This document shows positions 39,601 to 41,914 of a DNA stretch of 41,914 nt, piece after piece. Origin of the DNA: Candidatus Aenigmatarchaeota archaeon (GTDB taxonomy: Archaea; Aenigmatarchaeota; Aenigmatarchaeia; QMZP01; JAFGSV01); NCBI GenBank assembly GCA_021163005.1, contig JAGGXP010000037.1, positions 1 to 41,914 on the forward strand, read 5' to 3'. The translations under genes and the position numbers were made by a program. A model generated the notes under the pieces. The model worked only from the letters and a program-made list of their open reading frames with translations, ran no database searches and had not been told where the DNA came from. The number at the start of each line of letters is the position of its first letter. The first letter of the stretch is position 1.

Positions 39601-41913
39601 TATATATGTTCCGAGGTCGCCGGGTGTAGCGTTTGTTGAGACGCGGAACACTGCCTGAACACCACTCCCGAGATGCTCGTAGTTCCTGTCGGTATCATTG
39701 AGGTAGGCGCCAAGCTTCTTGTAGTCATCCCCTGACCTGTTTATTATCGGGAAGACGCCTGTGCCGATGAAATGGGCGACCTCTGTGTCGTCCCTGTAAA
39801 TGGTGAATGTGCTGTTGGTCTCATTGGTGTAGCCCCATGTATAGGCAGTTGCGTTGAACTTGAACACTTTCGTGGAGCTTGTCTGTCCCTGAAGGTCGGA
39901 GCATGTAAAGTTATGATTCTGGAACCTGACCTGCTGGCCGGCAACTGAAGTCACATTTGTTGAGTTCCTCATCTCAAAGCTGCCTGTGACATTTATCAGT
40001 AGGGAGACATTCATCTTCTCGCCGTCCTCGTTCTTTATCCAGACATTGAACTCCCAGCTCTCGCCCCAGCCTCCGTCTCCGGCTCCGCCCTGCCAGAGTG
40101 TGGGTATGGCATTGGGAGCTGATATGAACTGCGGCACAGAGGCGAGGTAAAATGCGTCAGTGGCTGTGATATTGCTGCCGTTGTAGTAGGACCGGTTGGC
40201 CTCTACTGTTATGTTGTGCCATCCATAGTCCCAGTTCTGTGTATCGGGAACTGAGGCAGGCACTGTGCAGTTGTAGTAGCCGCTGCCTTCGTCATTCGCA
40301 AATCCTGCGCCAGGGCACCTGTAGGGAGCCACGCCCGTGGTGCTCCAGAAGACGACGTCTGAATTGTTGAGCAGCCTGCATTCATCACTTACATTGGCCC
40401 TTATCAATATGTCGTCGACTCCCTTCACAAAGGATTCATACCATGGTGATGTAAGATTTATTATCAGCGGTCCTGTGACAACAGTCCAGTTGTATATGTC
40501 AGAATACCTGTCCTGATACCACGGGTTGTTGAGCAGCCTCGCCCTCCAGTAGTGTGGGCCTATCATGTAGCTGCAGTTTATGCCGTCAGGATCAAGGTCA
40601 TTCGGATGCTGCGCTGTGAGGACTCCGGATGTTGTTGTTTTGTACGCTATCGCAAGGGTTGGTATCCTCAGCCATTCATTGTTAGCGTCGTTCTTGGTGA
40701 ACCAGAACTCACCGTTTCTAGAGTTTCCGACATCACCTCCCTTGTCAGAGTCTATGAATTTGACCTGCCATGTAAACGAGCCGGAAGAGCCGCGGGTCAC
40801 TGTGCTGCCGTTGCCGGCGACAATCTCGGCCTTGATGTCATCCTTTGTCAGAGTCACATTCTCCACGGATGTTTCATCATTGTATATGCTGTCTGTGACA
40901 TTGAACTTGTAATAGATGGGATTGTTCTGCAGGTCGTTTCCGTCGAAGTAGTTGATCAGCGTGAATGAAACGGGCGTTTCGCCAACAGCATTGACTGAAT
41001 TATTGGAATCGGCCAGCTCCCAGCTGCCGCTTACATTGAGCCACAGGTAGACGGTAAGCGTGTCGTTGTCCTCGTCAGTAACATTGGCTGTGAATGTGAA
41101 GTTCTCTCCCCAGCCGAAAGGCACGCCTCCCGGATCTCCCTGAGAGGTAACGTTCGGATATGCAATCAATGGTGTTGTTTCTATGAAGAAGGACGTCGAC
41201 GAAGTGTACGGTATGCTTATTGCAGATGGATTGTAGTACTGCTTCGAGGTGTTGACTATGGTGGTGTATGCCATCGTAGGCATACCGCTGCTGTTGAATG
41301 TGCAGTTGTAGATGCCGTTGCCTGTATGCACGGTGTTGTTGCAGTAGTAGTATTGTCCTGTGTTCGTGCTGAGCATCCTGATGGTTATGTTCTGAGTGTT
41401 GAGGTCTGTAATGTTGTTGCCGCATGTATCATTGACCTTTACCTGTATTGTCACATTGGTCCCGCTTCCCCTGAGCAGGCGTTGCCCGGCAGGGTAAAGC
41501 AGGTAGTTTGTAAGCGTGCCGTTTATGTTTACAGTGAAGTTTCCGCTCTGCTGTTTGTCGTAGTAGATGTCACTTGCCTTGGCATAAAGTGTTCTTGGGC
41601 CGGGCACGTATGAACAGTTTGGCGCGAAGTCGTAAACGGCATAACCGCTGCTGTTAGTAGTATTCAGTGTTCCCCAGTCAAGGATGCCTGTGTCGGTTTC
41701 AGCCCAGAACGTCACGTTCATGGTTAACGGCACTGACTGATTGTCAGTATCGTTTATGCGTATGACGATACGCGTGCTTTCAGTTCCGTCAGTCGTTATG
41801 TTGACAGCCGAGTTGTTGCCGGCAATCTCCGTCATGGTTATGTTGCTCGGCTCAAGCACAGGTCCGGATATCGTGCTGGTGTTGTATGTGTTGTTTGGCT
41901 CTATGTCATTCAC
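27652..41913 (-). CDS. Giant surface protein fused to a cytoplasmic HerA/VirB4-like ATPase (partial, at least 4,753 aa)
   Basis: The frame is open at the right edge, so the N-terminus and any signal peptide are missing. Visible order: five tandem modules of about 330 aa marked by GGWGE (37.0-41.9 kb); three near-identical Asn-rich modules (35.6-36.8 kb); many Ig/CARDB-like beta repeats (30-35.6 kb); a Cys-rich module ICGNGECENDYGES plus NCPQDC (about residues 4075-4101); a poly-Gly hinge (about 4105-4130); beta domains; one TM helix (about 4360-4385, ITYALLFAIIPGYYFG) followed by KYRKKKK; and then a complete ATPase of about 365 aa. Walker A is GSTGAGKS with Lys at about 4447, and Walker B is MLMIYDEVHRL at about 4566-4576. 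Positive charges after the TM place the ATPase inside the cell. It is the first visible gene of the three-gene operon. Confidence 0.92.
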   Translation of the reverse strand: MNDIEPNNTYNTSTISGPVLEPSNITMTEIAGNNSAVNITTDGTESTRIVIRINDTDNQSVPLTMNVTFWAETDTGILDWGTLNTTNSSGYAVYDFAPNCSYVPGPRTLYAKASDIYYDKQQSGNFTVNINGTLTNYLLYPAGQRLLRGSGTNVTIQVKVNDTCGNNITDLNTQNITIRMLSTNTGQYYYCNNTVHTGNGIYNCTFNSSGMPTMAYTTIVNTSKQYYNPSAISIPYTSSTSFFIETTPLIAYPNVTSQGDPGGVPFGWGENFTFTANVTDEDNDTLTVYLWLNVSGSWELADSNNSVNAVGETPVSFTLINYFDGNDLQNNPIYYKFNVTDSIYNDETSVENVTLTKDDIKAEIVAGNGSTVTRGSSGSFTWQVKFIDSDKGGDVGNSRNGEFWFTKNDANNEWLRIPTLAIAYKTTTSGVLTAQHPNDLDPDGINCSYMIGPHYWRARLLNNPWYQDRYSDIYNWTVVTGPLIINLTSPWYESFVKGVDDILIRANVSDECRLLNNSDVVFWSTTGVAPYRCPGAGFANDEGSGYYNCTVPASVPDTQNWDYGWHNITVEANRSYYNGSNITATDAFYLASVPQFISAPNAIPTLWQGGAGDGGWGESWEFNVWIKNEDGEKMNVSLLINVTGSFEMRNSTNVTSVAGQQVRFQNHNFTCSDLQGQTSSTKVFKFNATAYTWGYTNETNSTFTIYRDDTEVAHFIGTGVFPIINRSGDDYKKLGAYLNDTDRNYEHLGSGVQAVFRVSTNATPGDLGTYIIDNVTSTIANGSFYHDFNPNCSYSVGLQGWWAGAYGDSCYKDTPFPGSYGYAYIYGQLYNNIEQPAEGVSVPVGNTLVVKFNVSTDCSNEGILNVTTANLEFGSPDNQWESCPQLNREGDGWFNCTWDTSFHKGGNWSIRMTSGQQYYNTNITTLWNWIYLNNTPPLAENFSITADSDGGWGETFNYSVDIDDKQYDNVSCRLWVYNGSAWLDKGNTTVYGGLGTCLIQVTDFTCGDISPATEYRFELDDGTNLFNTSNQTGLPITKDDVLVTYVYGNGSTVSRGGTASTPFILLINDTDRANASVGSGVNGIFWVTADGENYTYHDFNENTTNSSGYLYLDFDPWCQYYTVGYQRWKGGTYQDSCYKDSNVTTGENFSVLIMGVFNHTLDTLDPYFYQRGENVTLVGHAIDVDQCEQIAYSNISITVTHESGTNYSYSTVTDTSGNYPYQINTSGLKARWYNTSSVASRDFYYNGTAFYPQHFYIVTSPELSVPSVYSETGTDTGGWGETWTFVVNVTDEDLDNVTVNLQTRKYGSTIWVSRNTTVLTSPINETVNMTLYVPTLFQDDQGIWEYRFTAAENACDYGTCTNTDQTAAANFTVEKDNVSVSLVDGDGDSIWRSGTQYINFSLLVWDTDRDMAVDPDGIGYIWTTYNGTYYNDGWSITTSNGYMNISFDPECTDSPFYDVGLHYWLGGISNDTHYADTNSSVYTWELYSNMNVEIVRPDGESYERGGKVNITSFVDECGMPLLNADSFTVQAKRNACTGAFCWYTCISETEGDGWYNCSWQTQPTYPPAWYDARVIISKQYYATNDTTKPNAFYLGNTPDLYDQHIDHYEGGWGEQYDFYMCIDDQDQNENNITVLKSFDTQAWSLTAYHSRTLPWTPICSEQYPQYFTGHMNIQFTCQDYLNGPLAYFKFNTTDVSSFTDETGEYYSGAIQTAQNESGLNYTHPVSENAPMSFYNITIDNLNGTTIYYNLTVNGLQVASNQSIPAGANSTTDAVAAGASFTLPGDQAINLTIMDASGSASNATYNAYLEYYAGLMELTLQTDNITATIDDTNSSDEVRREGAPQATLTFRIQDDDAGVYPVDASGLVWIKQHGDYYTSALMHSALNTSKIIYTGTDDGFNRSEDITEEGTPSYFNVTIENLNGTTIYYNLTVNGLQVASNQSIPAGANSTTDAVAAGASFTLPGLQDINLTVLDTSGVPANATYNAYLVYIVSGTGVNYTESVTGSGSVIYFNVTIENLNGTTIYYNLTVNGLQVASNQSIPAGANSTTDAVAAGASITVPGNQTVNITIFDGSGQPANATSNAYLQYLPGLTSLPCNTTTGGYCQVTYNPTCNSTAGVQKWYGETDDVCYETEYTTTDEDLVVYGQLYVSLQQPSSGTVINRNTAVNLSAFVRDDCSSYVNDTSVAWYNETWSQVASGYDTTWQVPYNYPLGPEILRVNTSRQYFDGNTNTTNVLVYGWAAVDYISPVNNTEASAGDEVTVTCHVKDANTGQNLTGYEVSFLKDGIQQLSNHTDSAGIATWLWDTQTDTAGGHNISCNITDNTTLYYNVSFGLNQTTVIIHRPLKIAEIWQNYTWIYRNDSFSPNATHIRPRVKDANLPPPNDYAENAVVHFYNSTSYLGNCTTDSNGYCYFLFNPGDSIYPQDYVIYMNATKPSTNEPSETNTTTVEVKGMLYMNITEPANGSLISKTLAWFLGNVSIWDENGNSSLSPLVTWYDNSGSPLTIVGGAGTQEQYIDPDPMTTGTQNITSTATKTHYDSVSKNVTITVSGAASVYWGSPPHLSTQPYPVPFNITCYVEDDDGGIPVENYPVEIWYKYEGQSLYTYNGTEYTNSTGYVSRLWVPESKTDINFKCNITDNQTLLYNASTTDADALIYIQDTEPPQIYNVSVIPNYSIEANLNYTNITATVTDNYMVYEVKANITYPNGTSFFLDMTNTSQDIFRAQYYPPVGGLYLVEIHAWDPYDEHNLNISELYNFTVWGKITPDLNASPDTEIADGITQTQDHVFNMSVNFTNQGPPNAYNVFVDIYESTDQVTFRNATTGAPLTNYTCGQMAANESCYFEVEAVVKAKTPPGLLQIHVNASWSNPDQTQNFTEDIVNVIVSSNPLIDILEDYLHKDVQHGENTRVGNLTVASTGNTPITDVNVFDIGGNLHTDCPECTLGINPDYQGYVQEGNNFTVTLDVEVPKGQPPGDYWTKIRANASNAAFDEALLNITVLTNRSWTAVPGSLGTIFTPLDTNGTLGVINYTNTGNVQLTLTFYRSGAAQQYIQLNNTLLGIYPVDVGRQVSGQMFIGYDIPANAPTGLIDGYVVITSWDTDTGTPGTPSSKNINFTLNITNPAPYINDLRADPDHFEILFENTTVSATITDNTQVVYAWVNVTQPDGNVTTSPMSNNGSYYWFNYSTNTTGLYTFKVCANDTEGVMGCEEVNATAVANTTVLAIPNATAYYAENVSIHNSTMLAIDFSTTTGYARAYNVTVNVTAPAGWNLSGDSFNYSVIYRNTSVPTPLNLTVPNGTLAGNYTLNFTSYWTNIDNSTSNSTEQAVVVVVPNPLIEIIEDNVTVQMGIVNITYGNATMTILSAGNTNITNITSSCVSGEACVNFTSIFGPQKISAIEPGQTADVTVEIYTPVDYPAGTYSGLLEAAADGGLYDTTDLFVRIPTNLSWTQTPNLLQLDVIQGTAGELGTVTLSNSGNVNPTVVDTWISPVPGDGDYFSAVPNGTLPIYLGIPVNVNISYTAPVVYSETNVTAYYRSYNNTAGTEITRSAELILTVHPYFINILSPTEAQPVINITSNKTVQVDVNLTYGTTAILPNESVAWNATLSDGTTDTPLNITTWFVNGSVNESKMLETAVANDTGFETNESIVEKGYLEYFNLTIENLNGIEIYFNLTVNGIQLEDTRTLANGSNYTVDAVAAGVNFTVPGNQTINLTLMNSTGDVVPAYYNAYLDYMLNSQQLGHWAFNFTAPNLPLSTAYDLNVSANYTMNGTNISLFYWDTEYKSVVYQDPTPPQISIGVTPKVSANTTTDIYVYVTDSGGVKNASATVTHAGFTEDLPLTFISRTGDTYTYLGQFSNTSQTGDYVINATAYDVSGNMNKTSRGFIVSVLILFHGFNYDEEEADPKPPLDVDYSLHYTDAGWYFNFTTNNGYYNQTIDAGTYDLNVKFWNETLDIYGSDILYDTLNALTFGKIKVLGLVGYNTRGLFEAITAEANQNMTSGNNTFAFTFDNATLSFNYSSYEGDMVSPDILGIYHCSNWVTGSGCADSWTRLSGTNYSLSQKTITAPLSELTGAYSVAEYICGNGECENDYGESSGNCPQDCEVTQPPQPPGGGGGAGGGGGGAGGGGGGAISPPAPRLPIKIDSQLIFVTLRPGEHEIHSIDIDNNLAGTITADVEVRGNVWELVMIEKPTIDIRGSSTGTIKIKVFTLPSTMEGIYTGDIVTRIRGMNITHVTPITVKVQKPKEPLLDVKVKALTKTVEPNSNLSLELTLLNMGETAKIDDIVVTYEMRHLDTERIVLREQETLGMENVRTFKKTIFVPDDTPIGRYSLEVNVTYWNGTKQAYAIDSFDVLYIAPPLKIIRGIFSSWITYALLFAIIPGYYFGSSFYYKYRKKKKAKTRYIFPMDVNKLPKAGDRSMLVGKVAETDIKAYMTLDDLTTHSIAAGSTGAGKSVSAQVCSEELLKRGVPVVVVDPTAQWTGFMRACKDPAMLDLYPKFGMKPEDAMGFKVNIIGIESPEQVIPWKDIMSKKGEMTVLVTEKLPPSGMDKFVRNTVESLFAMRLPESREMKMLMIYDEVHRLLPKYGGKGGYIVLERAAREFRKWGIGIFLISQVLMDFKGAIRANISTEIQLRTKYEGDINRVKTKYGPDYASKITKLVTGTGLVQNAAYNDGKPWFVSFRPLLHDTKRLTSEELDKYIKISREADAIKKQLESMKQKGVQTGDVEVELNLALDKLKQGLFTMAESYMESVRTRMKNM
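28570..28593 (-). other. Walker A of the fused ATPase
   Basis: The codons read GSTGAGKS within a longer AAGSTGAGKSVSAQ context. Together with MLMIYDEVH near 28203-28230 and the sensor stretch GIGIFLISQVL, this identifies the C-terminal domain as a HerA/VirB4/FtsK-class P-loop ATPase with intact key residues. Confidence 0.9.
29537..29597 (-). repeat. 21-nt minisatellite encoding a glycine hinge
   Basis: The 21-nt unit occurs twice exactly (29537-29557, 29558-29578) and once partly. It encodes Ala plus six Gly per unit, between the Cys-rich module and the membrane-proximal domains of the giant protein. Length may vary by slippage between strains. Confidence 0.85.
30825..30960 (-). repeat. Diverged fourth copy of the 137-nt module core
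   Basis: This stretch aligns with the three near-identical copies at 35.7-36.7 kb but with many substitutions, including amino-acid changes (NGIEIYFNLTVNGIQLED against NGTTIYYNLTVNGLQVAS). It is an older copy of the same module and a reference for how much the other three have been kept alike. Confidence 0.8.
35747..35883 (-). repeat. Near-identical 137-nt repeat, copy 1 of 3
   Basis: It encodes the core NLNGTTIYYNLTVNGLQVAS and the following NQSIPAGANSTTDAVAAGA. It matches copies 2 and 3 almost base for base, including silent sites, while flanking sequence in the same modules has diverged. Confidence 0.9.
36041..36177 (-). repeat. Near-identical 137-nt repeat, copy 2 of 3
   Basis: One mismatch to copy 1 is visible within the compared stretch (a C/T change in the Pro-Ala-Gly codons). 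The preceding 16 nt are also shared with copy 3 but not with copy 1. Confidence 0.9.
36581..36717 (-). repeat. Near-identical 137-nt repeat, copy 3 of 3
   Basis: Identical to copy 1 over most of its length, with a few changes at the end that encodes the start of the module (NITIDNLNG against NVTIENLNG). Confidence 0.9.
37000..41913 (-). repeat. Five tandem modules of about 1 kb in the giant ectodomain
   Basis: The marker GWGE with following aromatic residues recurs near 41.11, 40.07, 39.06, 38.08 and 37.08 kb, a period close to 1,000 nt (about 330 aa). Around it the same order repeats: an acidic D/N-rich strand pair, SRGG-type turns, a conserved Cys followed by a W-containing strand (C.Y..G...W), and a YKDS- or YADT-like segment. 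DNA identity between modules is low, so these are old duplications. Confidence 0.8.
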
Positions 41914-41914
41914 A

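Overview
The window reads as a gene-dense archaeal chromosome segment. The archaeal signs are an intron-bearing initiator tRNA, archaeal-type aspartyl-tRNA synthetase and RNase HII, an archaeal FAD-synthase-type nucleotidyltransferase (RibL), a split MgtE transporter with a PhoU/RCK_C partner, TATA boxes about 25 nt upstream of start codons (leaderless-type promoters), and frequent 4-nt gene overlaps. The many coiled-coil and giant surface genes fit an uncultured, possibly DPANN-type lineage, but nothing here fixes the taxon.

Layout. 1-337: no gene, but a nested set of diverged repeats with covarying hairpins. 338-479 (-): initiator tRNA-Met(CAT) with two introns, one of which resembles the flanking repeats. 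546-2550 (+): RNase HII and AspRS. 2577-6221 (-): aldo/keto reductase, a coiled-coil protein and a HerA-type ATPase. 6301-6772 (+): two very small proteins. 6769-9224 (-): an unknown helical protein, a YhaM-like HD/OB nuclease, a pilin-like protein and RibL. 9273-11040 (+): two MgtE half-transporters and a PhoU/RCK_C regulator.

11037-19074 (-): an envelope/cytoskeleton-like cluster made of an unknown protein, a MinD ATPase, a one-TM coiled-coil protein, three long coiled-coil proteins in tight succession, and a newly noted 51-aa one-TM protein.

19249-41913 (-): the most striking block, an operon of three. The first gene runs off the right edge. It encodes at least 4,753 aa: thousands of residues of Asn/Thr-rich beta-repeat ectodomain, a Cys-rich module, a glycine hinge, one TM helix and then a complete cytoplasmic HerA/VirB4-like P-loop ATPase in the same chain. 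The second is a 692-aa soluble coiled-coil protein with three copies of a SHOCT-like helical motif. The third is a 2,104-aa surface protein with a signal sequence, repeats, a Pro/Gly hinge, a TM helix and a cytoplasmic tail carrying the same SHOCT-like motif.

I infer that these three products form one envelope-spanning machine: an ATPase fused to a giant external stalk, coupled through coiled coils to a second giant surface protein. The MinD/coiled-coil cluster next door shares an Ala/Glu/Lys/Ser-rich linker with the 692-aa protein, identical at DNA level over 28 nt, and may supply its cytoplasmic scaffold or positioning system. The function (adhesion, cell-cell contact, export, DNA movement) cannot be read from the sequence.
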